A DNA stretch of 9,176 nucleotides from JASFWK01 sp050049355 (GTDB taxonomy: Bacteria > Chloroflexota > Anaerolineae > B4-G1 > DUEL01): contig JASFWK010000087.1 in the NCBI GenBank assembly GCA_050049355.1, positions 1-9,176 on the forward strand, in the 5' to 3' direction. The notes beneath the pieces are model-generated. The model was given only the letters and a program-made list of their open reading frames with translations, had not been told where the DNA came from and ran no database searches. The position numbers were made by a program, and so were the translations under genes. Shown here in pieces: positions 1 through 7,024 of this stretch; the first letter of the stretch is position 1; every line of letters begins with the position of its first letter.

Positions 1-1519
1 CCTCGGTCAAGTTGGTGGTGGCGGTGATGGTGATCTGCTGCTCCTTGCCGGTAGCCTTATCCTCGGCGGATACGTTGAGGATGCCATTGGCGTCGATGTC
101 GAAGGTGACCTCAATCTGCGGCACGCCTCGCGGGGCGGGTGGGATGCCCTCCAGGTTGAAGCGGCCCAAGCTCATGTTGTCGGTGGCCATCGGGCGCTCA
201 CCCTGCAGAACATGGATGGTCACGACCGTCTGGCTATCCTCTGCCGTGGTGAACGTCTCGCCCTTGCGCACCGGTATTGTGGTATTGCGCTCAATGAGCG
301 GCGTCATCACCCCGCCCAGCGTCTCCACGCCCAGGGTCAGCGGCGTCACATCCAACAGGACCACATCCTGCACCTCACCACCCAGGACGCCAGCCTGAAT
401 CGCCGCGCCCACGGCAACCACCTCGTCGGGGTTAACACCCTTGTGGGGATCCTTTCCGCTCAGACCACGCACCAACTCTTGGATCATCGGCATGCGGGTT
501 GCGCCGCCAACCAGCACCACCTCGTCCAGGTCGCTCGCGGAAAGCTTGGCGTCCTCCAGCGCCTGTTCAAAAGGATCTCGGCACCGCTGCACCAGATCCT
601 CAGTCATCTGCTCCAGCTTGGCGCGGGTGAGCTTCATCTGAAGATGCTTGGGACCAGAAGCGTCGGCGGTGACGAACGGCAAGTTAATCTCCGTCTCCAA
701 CCGCGAGGAGAGCTCGATCTTGGCCTTCTCCGCCGCTTCCTTCAGCCTCTGCAGGGCCTGTCGATCCTCCCGTAGATCAATGCCCTGGTCCTTCTTGAAC
801 TCATCGGCAACATAGTCCACGATCCTCTGGTCCCAGTCATCGCCGCCCAGGAAAGTGTCGCCACTGGTGGCCCTTACCTCGACCACGCCCTCACCAACAT
901 CCAGGATCGAGACATCGAAAGTGCCTCCGCCCAAATCGAAGACCAGAATCGTCTCCGCTGCCTTCTTATCCAGTCCATAGGCCAGGCTGGCAGCCGTCGG
1001 CTCATTGATAATGCGCAGGACCTCCAGGCCGGCGATCTTGCCAGCGTCCTTTGTGGCCTGCCGCTGGCTGTCGTTGAAGTAGGCCGGGACAGTGATCACT
1101 GCCTGGTGTACCTCTTCACCCAGATAGGCCTCGGCGTCCTTCTTCAGTTTGCGGAGGATCATCGCCGAAATCTCCTGCGGCGTGTACTCCTCGTCCGTCT
1201 GGGGGACATAGACCTGTGCGTCCCCCGCCGACCCCTCGACGATCTGATAGGGCAGGATCTCCCGAGCCTTCTCCACCTCCGGATCGTCGTAGCGGCGCCC
1301 CATCAACCGCTTGATGGAGAATACGGTATTCTCCGGGTTGACAACAGCCTGCCGCCGAGCGGGCTGGCCGACCAGCCGCTCGCCAGATTTGGTGAAGCCA
1401 ACCACGGACGGGCAAAGCCGCCCACCTTCAGCGGTGGTAATGACGACCGGCTCGCCGCCCTCCAACACAGACGCCACCGAGTTGGTGGTGCCCAGGTCGA
1501 TACCTATGATCTTTGCCAT
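1..1519 (-). CDS. dnaK: Molecular chaperone DnaK (Hsp70), C-terminus cut by window edge
   Basis: ATP-dependent cytoplasmic chaperone that binds exposed hydrophobic peptides and cycles with DnaJ and GrpE. I translated 506 residues without a break. The start MAKIIGIDLGTTNS carries the phosphate-1 motif at residues 7-14. NEPTAASLAYG lies at about 172-182, the phosphate-2 motif DLGGGTFDVS at 195-204, GGDDWDQ at 225-231 and the adenosine motif GGATRMP at 338-344. The interdomain linker DVVLLDVTP is at 385-393, followed by the substrate-binding beta domain. The frame is still open at base 1, so about 100-130 residues of the helical lid are missing compared with the usual 610-640. The ATG at 1519 follows a strong ribosome binding site. 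The gene upstream is a sugar-operon member, not grpE, and no CIRCE inverted repeat for HrcA is seen. Identification is certain; whether this is the main dnaK or a paralogue is not. Confidence 0.98.
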   Translation of the reverse strand, partial: MAKIIGIDLGTTNSVASVLEGGEPVVITTAEGGRLCPSVVGFTKSGERLVGQPARRQAVVNPENTVFSIKRLMGRRYDDPEVEKAREILPYQIVEGSAGDAQVYVPQTDEEYTPQEISAMILRKLKKDAEAYLGEEVHQAVITVPAYFNDSQRQATKDAGKIAGLEVLRIINEPTAASLAYGLDKKAAETILVFDLGGGTFDVSILDVGEGVVEVRATSGDTFLGGDDWDQRIVDYVADEFKKDQGIDLREDRQALQRLKEAAEKAKIELSSRLETEINLPFVTADASGPKHLQMKLTRAKLEQMTEDLVQRCRDPFEQALEDAKLSASDLDEVVLVGGATRMPMIQELVRGLSGKDPHKGVNPDEVVAVGAAIQAGVLGGEVQDVVLLDVTPLTLGVETLGGVMTPLIERNTTIPVRKGETFTTAEDSQTVVTIHVLQGERPMATDNMSLGRFNLEGIPPAPRGVPQIEVTFDIDANGILNVSAEDKATGKEQQITITATTNLTE

Positions 1520-1526
1520 ACTGAAA

Positions 1527-1535
1527 CCTCCCCTC
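1527..1535 (-). promoter_or_regulatory. Ribosome binding site of dnaK
   Basis: On the minus strand the sequence AGGGGAGG ends 7 bases before the ATG at 1519. This is a near-perfect Shine-Dalgarno match and fixes the dnaK start. Confidence 0.85.
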
Positions 1536-1591
1536 TCTGCAATCTAGACACAGGCAGGCGCGATACGTTGTACCTGGCCTGACACACGACG

Positions 1592-1597
1592 ATGATA
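1592..1597 (-). promoter_or_regulatory. Putative -10 box of the dnaK promoter
   Basis: The minus strand reads TATCAT, four or five matches to TATAAT depending on alignment. The hexamer 17 bases upstream is ACGTCA, a poor -35, and it falls inside the 11-bp repeat array. Such a promoter would be expected to need an activator. Transcription would begin near 1585, giving a leader of about 65 bases. This is inferred from sequence only. Confidence 0.4.
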
Positions 1598-1606
1598 ACC
1601 CTCGCG

Positions 1607-1650
1607 GATGAGAATGACGTTAGAGGAGGATTAGAAGAGCATTAGAGAAC
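1607..1650 (-). repeat. Four-unit 11-bp direct repeat upstream of dnaK, possible OmpR/PhoB-type operator
   Basis: On the plus strand TGAG, TTAG, TTAG and TTAG begin at 1609, 1620, 1631 and 1642, exactly 11 bases apart. The 11-mer units are GATGAGAATGA, CGTTAGAGGAG, GATTAGAAGAG and CATTAGAGAAC. Read towards dnaK the core is YTCTAAT. The last core ends 10 bases before the TATCAT box. Winged-helix response regulators of the OmpR/PhoB family bind tandem half-sites spaced 11 bp, often covering the -35 position, so the geometry suits an activator site. No regulator gene is in the window to confirm this. Confidence 0.55.
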
Positions 1651-1722
1651 ACAAACGACACGGCTTGACACCCAGAGCAGATAGAAATCGCGCCGGCTTT
1701 GCCGTGCGGCGGGCAACAGCTC

Positions 1723-2712
1723 CTATTCCGGTCCCGTCGCTTGCCGCCACAGCCGCTCCGCCAGCGCACGCAGCTCATCACCGCCGTGGTGCCCCCGGTC
1801 GGTGACGCTGTTTGCGAGGCCGTCCGGGACACTTTCGAGGCCGTTGAAAGCTCCGCTGATTGCCCCTGCGATCGCCCCGGTCGTATCCACGTCGCCCCCC
1901 TGAGCGATGACGAAGCGGACGGTCCCTCGGTAGTCACTCGGGGTGCGAAGGAAGGCGTAGAGGCTGATCAGGACAGTGGGAACAACAAAGGGGGAGATGC
2001 CCGGCCACGAGGGCGGTTCGCCCGGCGGAAGCCCGGCCCAGCGGATTTCCCGCACAGACGCACCTTCGTCCATGTCCAGCCAGCGAGGGAGTCGCTCAAT
2101 GAGAGAAGCGAACTCCGCATGATAATCACCTGCCAGGTCGGCGACGAAGGCAGTCAGCGCGAGCGGGTCCACGACGCTGTGAGACACCGCGTAGGCGACG
2201 GCAGCGGAGACGGCAACGGCGCCAGCCAAGCAGCGCGAGTCGGCATGGGTGATGCGGCTCACGCAAGCAGCGGCCCGGGCCAGGGCGGATGGATCGTCGT
2301 GGATCCAGAGCCCAAGAGGGGCCGTACGCATCGCCGAGCCGTTGCCAGCCCCGGGAGCCGGGGTGCCGGCCTGGTGCCAGGGCACGCCCGCCATCAGGCG
2401 CTGTACTGCCTCAGTGGTGGATCGACCCCGCCCCACGATCTCGCCATCGCGCCACAGAGCGACGAAGCGGGCCGCAATATCCTCTGGATCCACCCGCCCC
2501 TGCTCGACCAGCGAGGTCAGGATAGCGCACATCATCTGGGTGTCGTCGGTGTACTGACCCGGGGGAAAGAGCCCACTCGGATGCGCGGTGAACGAATCCG
2601 GAAAAGGCGTGACAGCGGCTGTGGTCTGTGTCGGCGGCCGCCCTTCGACCGGGAACCCCAGCGCATCACCCACCGCCTGCCCGATGACGCATCCGACGAA
2701 GCGATCCTTCAC
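1723..2712 (-). CDS. ADP-ribosylglycohydrolase family protein (DraG/ARH type)
   Basis: Enzyme of the family that removes ADP-ribose from proteins, nucleic acids or small molecules using two magnesium ions; 329 residues, no signal peptide, so cytoplasmic. The family signatures are present in order: GDALG at 15-19, YTDDTQM at 54-60 (metal-binding Thr-Asp-Asp), GNGSAMR at 123-129, and GGDVDTTGAIAG from about 272, which carries the second metal-binding Asp-x-Asp-Thr. All key acidic residues are kept, so it should be active. The GTG at 2712 is chosen because it shares GTGA with the stop of the upstream glycosyltransferase, has AGAGG 7 bases upstream, and opens directly on the family's first helix. 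The 17 extra residues available from an ATG at 2763 lie inside the upstream gene and do not resemble the family. It is the last gene of the operon. The true substrate (Arg-, Ser-, DNA-linked or free ADP-ribose) cannot be read from sequence. Confidence 0.92.
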   Translation of the reverse strand: MKDRFVGCVIGQAVGDALGFPVEGRPPTQTTAAVTPFPDSFTAHPSGLFPPGQYTDDTQMMCAILTSLVEQGRVDPEDIAARFVALWRDGEIVGRGRSTTEAVQRLMAGVPWHQAGTPAPGAGNGSAMRTAPLGLWIHDDPSALARAAACVSRITHADSRCLAGAVAVSAAVAYAVSHSVVDPLALTAFVADLAGDYHAEFASLIERLPRWLDMDEGASVREIRWAGLPPGEPPSWPGISPFVVPTVLISLYAFLRTPSDYRGTVRFVIAQGGDVDTTGAIAGAISGAFNGLESVPDGLANSVTDRGHHGGDELRALAERLWRQATGPE

Positions 2713-3839
2713 TGAAGAACCTCTCGGTATGCAGAGAGCGTCTCCCGAGCAGTGCGCTCCCAAGAGAAGCGAGCGGCCTGAGCCAGCGCCCGCCGACTCA
2801 ACTCAGTGCGGAAGGATGGAACCTGGGCTAGCTGGATGAGCGCCCCAGCCATCCCCTCGGCATCATCGGGATCTAGAAGCACGCCCGCATCGCCAACCAC
2901 CTGAGGGAGAGAGGCGGCACTGCTGCCCACCACGGGCGTCCCGCAGGCCAGTGCCTCCAGGGGCGGCAGGCCGAAACCCTCGTATCGCGAGGGGAACAAG
3001 AAGGCGACCGCCCCACGGTAGATGGCGGGCTTGTCCCCCTCCGCCACCGGCCCGACGAATCGCACCCACTCTGGCTTCAACCCCAGATCATGGACCTGGC
3101 GACTGGGGTCCGGCGAGAAAGGAGTGTCCTTTCTTGGAAGACGCCCCGCCACGACCAGCGGACATTCTTCTCCCAGCGCCGGTCCCACCCAGGCGTAGGT
3201 TTTCAGAGCAACAGCGACATTCTTGCGTACGTCGAAGCCGCCCAGATAGAGTACATAGCGCTGGGGCAGGCCATAGCGGCCGCGGATCGATTCGTCCTCG
3301 GGGGTCGCGTCGGGGCAGAAGCGCTCGTCCGCCGCCAGTGGGATGGCGCGCACCCGCTCCGGAGTCAGATCCAGATGCTCCAAGATGTCTCTCCTGGAGG
3401 CCTCAGAATCGGTGAGGACGAGCGAGACACTCCGGGCCGCCGTGGCGACCAGGGCGGTGTAGGCGCGCACCAAGAACCCGCCCCGGTACTCCCGCAGCAG
3501 AAGGGGGATCAGATCGTGGATAGTGACCACCGTGGGGATAGAAGGGACCAGCGGTGGAGCCCAGTAGGGCACGTGTGCCAGGTCGGTTCCCAGGCGACGA
3601 CAAGCGCGGGGGAAGGCGATTTGCTCGAACCACACCTTGCGAAGTGCAGACTCGTGACTGCGCATCGGAGATTCGAATCCGGAACCTGCGAATGGCGGCC
3701 CGCCGCCCGATTGGGATGGAATGAGTCTCACATCCAGGTCTGGCTCGAGTTCAGTCAACCCTTCCACCAGCCGGCGGGTGTATTGGCCACTGCCGGTATC
3801 CAGTCGCTCCCAGAACCAGGCGTTGAGGGCAACGTGCAT
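2709..3839 (-). CDS. GT4-family glycosyltransferase
   Basis: Predicted retaining GT-B glycosyltransferase transferring a sugar from a nucleotide donor, acting in the cytoplasm or at the inner membrane face; 376 residues. The N-terminal acceptor domain includes THxL-like TIHDLIP at 106-112 and VLTDSEASRRDI at about 141-152. The C-terminal donor domain includes LYLGGFDVRKN at 197-207, VVAGRLP at 229-235 and FVGPV at 261-265. EGFGLPPLE at 287-295 is the classical GT4 EX7E motif with both glutamates, followed by ALACGTPVV. The chosen ATG at 3839 overlaps the galE stop by one base (TGATG) and gives the normal start MHVALNAW. An in-frame ATG at 3881 would add 14 atypical residues inside galE. It overlaps the next gene by GTGA. 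Its ribosome binding site is weak, consistent with translational coupling. Donor, acceptor and linkage are unknown, although the adjacent GalE points to a galactose-type donor. Confidence 0.93.
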   Translation of the reverse strand: MHVALNAWFWERLDTGSGQYTRRLVEGLTELEPDLDVRLIPSQSGGGPPFAGSGFESPMRSHESALRKVWFEQIAFPRACRRLGTDLAHVPYWAPPLVPSIPTVVTIHDLIPLLLREYRGGFLVRAYTALVATAARSVSLVLTDSEASRRDILEHLDLTPERVRAIPLAADERFCPDATPEDESIRGRYGLPQRYVLYLGGFDVRKNVAVALKTYAWVGPALGEECPLVVAGRLPRKDTPFSPDPSRQVHDLGLKPEWVRFVGPVAEGDKPAIYRGAVAFLFPSRYEGFGLPPLEALACGTPVVGSSAASLPQVVGDAGVLLDPDDAEGMAGALIQLAQVPSFRTELSRRALAQAARFSWERTARETLSAYREVLQ

Positions 3840-4816
3840 CAATCTTCGTATCCATTGGGGTGGCTCCGGTGCCACTCCCAAGCACTGCCCACAATCTCCT
3901 CCAGATCGGGATGACGGGGCTGCCAGCCCAGATCTCGGCGGGCGCGTAAAGCGTCGGCTACCAGCGCCGGGGCGTCCCCAGGGCGACGAGGGATGACCTC
4001 CGTCGGGATGGGATGACCAGTCACGCGACGAGCAGTCTCCAGCACCTCCAGATTTGAGTAGCCGGTCCCGTTGCCCAGGTTGTAGACCATCTCGCCACGC
4101 TCGTCCAGTCCCTCCAACGCCAGCAAGTGAGCCGACGCCAGGTCCTGTATGTGAATGTAGTCACGGATGCAGGTCCCGTCGCGGGTGGGATAATCATCGC
4201 CGAAGAGGGTGAAACGCTCGCGCTGGCCCAGAGCGACGCGGAGGATGTTGGGGATCAAGTGGGTCTCCGGGCTGTGATCCTCACCTCGCGCAGGCGTGGC
4301 TCCGGCAGCGTTGAAGTAGCGCAGCGCGGCGTAGCGCAGGCCATGGATCTGATGGTACCACGCCAGCATTTGCTCAATCATCAGCTTGGTCTGTCCGTAG
4401 ACGCTGGCCGGTCCCAGGGGGTCCTCTTCGGTCAGCAGGGTCTCCTTGCCGGCATAGACCCCGGCGCTGGAGGAGAAGACGAACCGAGGGACGGAATGAG
4501 CAATTGCGGCCTCGATCAAGTTGAGGCTGCCGGTGACGTTGTTGCGGAAGAAGAGACCTGGTTCCCGCATGGACTCTCCCGCCTCAATGAAGGCAGCAAA
4601 GTGCATCACCGCATCGAAGCAATCGTCCCCCACCACTCGATCCAGAGCAGCGCGGTCAAGGATGTCTTCCTCCACGAACCGAGCAGCGGCGGGCACAGCG
4701 GCCCGGTGACCGTGAACGAGACTATCGTAGACAATGACTTTGTGGCCCGCCTCCAGCAGCTCATCGGCGACGACGCTGCCGATGTAGCCAGCCCCACCGG
4801 TGACCAAGACGTTCAT
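3839..4816 (-). CDS. galE: UDP-glucose 4-epimerase (GalE-type)
   Basis: NAD-dependent extended short-chain dehydrogenase/reductase that interconverts UDP-glucose and UDP-galactose, possibly also the N-acetyl forms; cytoplasmic. It is 325 residues, close to the usual 330-340. The Rossmann motif GGAGYIGS is at 7-14 and Asp31 ends the second beta strand. FAAFIEAGES lies near 73-82. The serine segment SSSAGVY is at 115-121 and the catalytic pair Tyr140/Lys144 is in YGQTK. RDYIHIQDLASAH is the usual GalE signature in the substrate domain. The ATG at 4816 has GGGAGGT 6 bases upstream and overlaps the previous stop by ATGA. It lies directly before a GT4 glycosyltransferase, so its product probably feeds glycan assembly and not only galactose catabolism. 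The GalE call is strong; the exact sugar specificity is inferred. Confidence 0.93.
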   Translation of the reverse strand: MNVLVTGGAGYIGSVVADELLEAGHKVIVYDSLVHGHRAAVPAAARFVEEDILDRAALDRVVGDDCFDAVMHFAAFIEAGESMREPGLFFRNNVTGSLNLIEAAIAHSVPRFVFSSSAGVYAGKETLLTEEDPLGPASVYGQTKLMIEQMLAWYHQIHGLRYAALRYFNAAGATPARGEDHSPETHLIPNILRVALGQRERFTLFGDDYPTRDGTCIRDYIHIQDLASAHLLALEGLDERGEMVYNLGNGTGYSNLEVLETARRVTGHPIPTEVIPRRPGDAPALVADALRARRDLGWQPRHPDLEEIVGSAWEWHRSHPNGYED

Positions 4817-5565
4817 CGTTGACCTCCCAGATATTTGTTGAGCAGCCTGATGCTTCTTCCCAGGACATCGGCCCGGTAGGCCCCCAGCCGGGCCGGGGGA
4901 ATGTGCCGAAAAATGCTGGCCATCTCCTCAGACGAATCTAGCGCCGTCTCGACCAGATCCGCTGGAACGCTCATCCGGGCAGCAAAGACCTCTGCCGTGA
5001 GGATCCGCTCCCCCGGCCGCAACTGGTCCACCAGCAGGTCCCGCCACACCCGAAGGAGCTCATCATCGACGAAGGGCAGCCAACCTTGGGGGTCGGCCTC
5101 CATCAGTGCCTCCCTCACACCACCGCCCAGCCGCGCTTGGTCCTGCCGATCCAGATAGGTACGGAGCACGTTGTGCAAGAAGATCCGCTCCCTCCAGGAT
5201 CGCCACTGGACATCGGGGCCGAAGAAGGCATAGAATATCTCTCGCCACCACTTCTCATCCGCCAATAGGTGGGCCGCATACCCCGCCAAGAAAGCGGCGT
5301 GGGACGGGTCTAGCCGGTCGGCTCGGATCAGTGCGGGGTGAGCAGCCAGGAATGTACGGTAGGCGGGGACGTCGCTGGTGGGCGGAATGGCATAGAAGTG
5401 GGTCTCATGACGGGGCTGTCCACTCACCATCTGCACGTCGGGCGCGGTGTGCCCGAGCAGGAAGGAACCACGCTCTTCCTCCAACAGGCACTGAGCAGAC
5501 GAGAGAAGCCGTGTGCTCTCGATCAGCTCCTGGGCCATAGTCAGATGATTGACCGGTGTGGGCAT
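4813..5565 (-). CDS. Zinc-dependent phospholipase C-like protein
   Basis: A 250-residue helical protein resembling the zinc-dependent phospholipase C family. Members use a cluster of His/Asp residues to bind metal, and the clostridial and Bacillus enzymes cut phospholipid head groups. Candidate ligands in family-like context are His7 in PVNH, His39 and Asp43 in LLGHTAPDV, His53 and His56 in PRHETHFY, His89, and His99/Asp103 in AAHLLADEKWW. Unlike secreted phospholipases it has no signal peptide, so a cytoplasmic or membrane-face role is likely. The ATG at 5565 is chosen because similarity starts at PVNHLTMA. The frame stays open to an ATG at 5895, but the extra 110 residues look non-coding and would cover the divergent gene's start. 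It is first in the operon and overlaps galE by ATGA. Activity on phospholipid is not shown; it could be another metal hydrolase of the same fold. Confidence 0.72.
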   Translation of the reverse strand: MPTPVNHLTMAQELIESTRLLSSAQCLLEEERGSFLLGHTAPDVQMVSGQPRHETHFYAIPPTSDVPAYRTFLAAHPALIRADRLDPSHAAFLAGYAAHLLADEKWWREIFYAFFGPDVQWRSWRERIFLHNVLRTYLDRQDQARLGGGVREALMEADPQGWLPFVDDELLRVWRDLLVDQLRPGERILTAEVFAARMSVPADLVETALDSSEEMASIFRHIPPARLGAYRADVLGRSIRLLNKYLGGQR

Positions 5566-5574
5566 GGTGTGGGT

Positions 5575-5580
5575 ATTGTA
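5575..5580 (-). promoter_or_regulatory. Putative -10 box of the minus-strand operon; candidate leaderless start
   Basis: The minus strand reads TACAAT, five of six matches to TATAAT, ending only 9 bases before the ATG at 5565. No Shine-Dalgarno sequence lies in those 9 bases. Transcription would therefore start at or a few bases before the ATG, giving a leaderless or nearly leaderless message. The -35 is weak (TACTCA with a 17-base spacer). The box lies in the perfect 10-base palindrome ATTGTACAAT (5575-5584), which could itself be a binding site. Confidence 0.45.
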
Positions 5581-5692
5581 CAATGAAAGAAGAGGTCTGA
5601 GTAGTATTAAGCAGCACCAGCACACGCTGTCCAGCGACTGATCGCGGCAAGAAGGAAGGCCGGGTTCCAACAGCGGCCCGCCGCATGTGACC

Positions 5693-5720
5693 TTGCGTCT
5701 CTTGCGTATTCTGGTATAAC
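5693..5720 (+). promoter_or_regulatory. Putative sigma-70-type promoter of the plus-strand operon
   Basis: TTGCGT at 5693-5698 and TATAAC at 5715-5720 are separated by 16 bases, with TGG before the -10 giving an extended -10 element. Transcription would start near 5727, leaving a leader of about 105 bases before the ATG at 5834. A second CTTGCGT at 5701-5707 repeats the -35 region. GGAG at 5820-5823 lies 10 bases before the ATG and is the probable ribosome binding site. Confidence 0.5.
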
Positions 5721-5833
5721 TCATAGATAGAAGTGCAGGGGCCGCGGTCGGTTGAGAGAAACGTCGGTCGGCACTCAGACTGACTGATTGGACAGAAGAA
5801 GCCGCCACACCAGGTATTCGGAGTGCGTACGAA

Positions 5834-7024
5834 ATGCGCATCGGGCTTGTCACAGGCGAGTATCCTCCTGACCAGGGCGGAGTGGGGGATTTCACTCACG
5901 AACTCGGCCAAGCGATGGCTCAGTTGGGCCATCAAGTGCACGTCATAACGAGTAAGACACCAGAAGGAGACCCCCGAACTGCAGACACCGAGGTGGTCTT
6001 GCACCGCGCAGTGGAGGCGTGGCGCTGGGGGTGCTGGCGTGCAGTGCTCCAGACGGCGCGGGTGGAACGATTGGAGGCATTGGACCTACAGTACCAGGCC
6101 GCAGCCTACGACATGCACCCCGCGATAAACTTCCTGCCCCGCCCCCGAAATCGGCTACCGGTGGTGGCGACATTCCATGATCTTAAGGTGCCCTATCTAT
6201 TTCCCAAGGCTGGGCCCCTGCGCTGGTGGGTTGTGCGGACGCTGGCGCGCCGGGCCGACAGCGTGATTGTCACCAACCGGGAGGATCTTCTCCAGTTGGA
6301 GAAGGAGATTTCGCCGCGGCGCCTGGCCATGATCCCCATCGGCAGCAACATCACCCCCACCCCTCCCTCTGAGTACGACCGAGCTACCGAGCGGAGCAGA
6401 TGGGGAGTGGGGGCAGATGATCTCCTGCTGGGCTATTTCGGCTTCTTGAACGAGAGCAAGGGCGGAGAGGAGTTGATGGAGGCACTGGCGATCTTGGTGG
6501 CCGAGGGTGTGCCTGCGCATCTCTTGATGATCGGTGGGCGGGTGGGAAGCTCCGATCCCACCAACCGAGCCTACGCCGAGCGCGTGGATCGCCTGATCGC
6601 CCAACTGGACCTGGGGAAGCGAGTGCATTGGACCGGTTATGTGGAGCCAGAGGAGGTCTCCGCGAGCCTCTTAGCCACCGACGTGTGCATCTTACCCTAC
6701 CGAGACGGGGTTTCGTTCCGACGAGGCACGCTGCAGGCCTGTCTGGCCCACGGGCGGGCAGTGGTTACCACAAGGCCTGCCGTGGAGCTTGCTCAGGCAT
6801 GCGATGGAGAGAATATGCTCTTGGTGGAGCCGCGTGGTACGAGAGAGCTGGCTGACGCGGTGAAGCGCCTGACCGCGGATCCCCACCTGAAGGCGCAGCT
6901 AGAGGCGGGAGCGGAAGCACTAGCAGCGACATTCGCCTGGGATCGAATTGCACGCGAGACGGTTGACCATCTCAGAGAACTGCTGAATAAGCAGGATTCG
7001 GCTGCGCACCGGAGACAGCAGTGA
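5834..7024 (+). CDS. GT4-like glycosyltransferase with a divergent EX7E motif
   Basis: Predicted cytoplasmic GT-B glycosyltransferase of 396 residues. The N-terminus MRIGLVTGEYPPDQGGVGDF has the glycine-rich acceptor-domain loop typical of GT4 enzymes. TFHDLKVP lies at 113-120, VIVTNREDLLQL at 145-155, IPIGSNI at 167-173, and the donor-domain start LLGYFGFLNESKGGEEL at 198-214. VHWTGYV is at 264-270 and ILPYRDGVSFRRGTL at 286-300. Here the usual EX7E is changed: the first glutamate aligns with Asp291 and the second with Thr299. ALIGNED neighbours such as the following ACLAHGRAVVTT remain family-like. The ATG at 5834 is preceded by GGAG at 10 bases and no better start exists. The stop overlaps the next gene's GTG by GTGA. 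It is divergent from the operon containing GalE and another GT4 enzyme. Fold assignment is firm; activity, donor and acceptor are not known. Confidence 0.88.
   Translation: MRIGLVTGEYPPDQGGVGDFTHELGQAMAQLGHQVHVITSKTPEGDPRTADTEVVLHRAVEAWRWGCWRAVLQTARVERLEALDLQYQAAAYDMHPAINFLPRPRNRLPVVATFHDLKVPYLFPKAGPLRWWVVRTLARRADSVIVTNREDLLQLEKEISPRRLAMIPIGSNITPTPPSEYDRATERSRWGVGADDLLLGYFGFLNESKGGEELMEALAILVAEGVPAHLLMIGGRVGSSDPTNRAYAERVDRLIAQLDLGKRVHWTGYVEPEEVSASLLATDVCILPYRDGVSFRRGTLQACLAHGRAVVTTRPAVELAQACDGENMLLVEPRGTRELADAVKRLTADPHLKAQLEAGAEALAATFAWDRIARETVDHLRELLNKQDSAAHRRQQ

Noticed and set aside
12..775. Plus-strand open frames over the dnaK region
   Set aside because: They are antisense to an unbroken, highly conserved dnaK reading frame and show no motifs of their own.
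1665..1670. TTGACA on the plus strand, a perfect -35 box
   Set aside because: There is no -10 at a suitable distance and no plus-strand gene downstream; it would only produce antisense RNA.
1690..1722. GC-rich inverted repeats after the ADP-ribosylglycohydrolase stop as an intrinsic terminator
   Set aside because: The best stems are only four or five base pairs and no run of T follows on the minus strand.
1699..2715. Long open frame of 338 codons on the plus strand opposite the ADP-ribosylglycohydrolase gene
   Set aside because: Its translation is rich in Arg, Gly and Pro with no recognisable motif, and it mirrors a clear conserved gene. It is a GC-rich antisense shadow.
2713..2763. Upstream ATG for the ADP-ribosylglycohydrolase
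   Set aside because: The GTG at 2712 has a ribosome binding site and the GTGA overlap, and the extra residues lie in the preceding gene without family similarity.
5566..5895. N-terminal extension of the phospholipase C-like gene to an upstream ATG at 5895
   Set aside because: The added residues do not look like a protein and would overlap the start and promoter of the divergent glycosyltransferase. Family similarity begins at the ATG at 5565.
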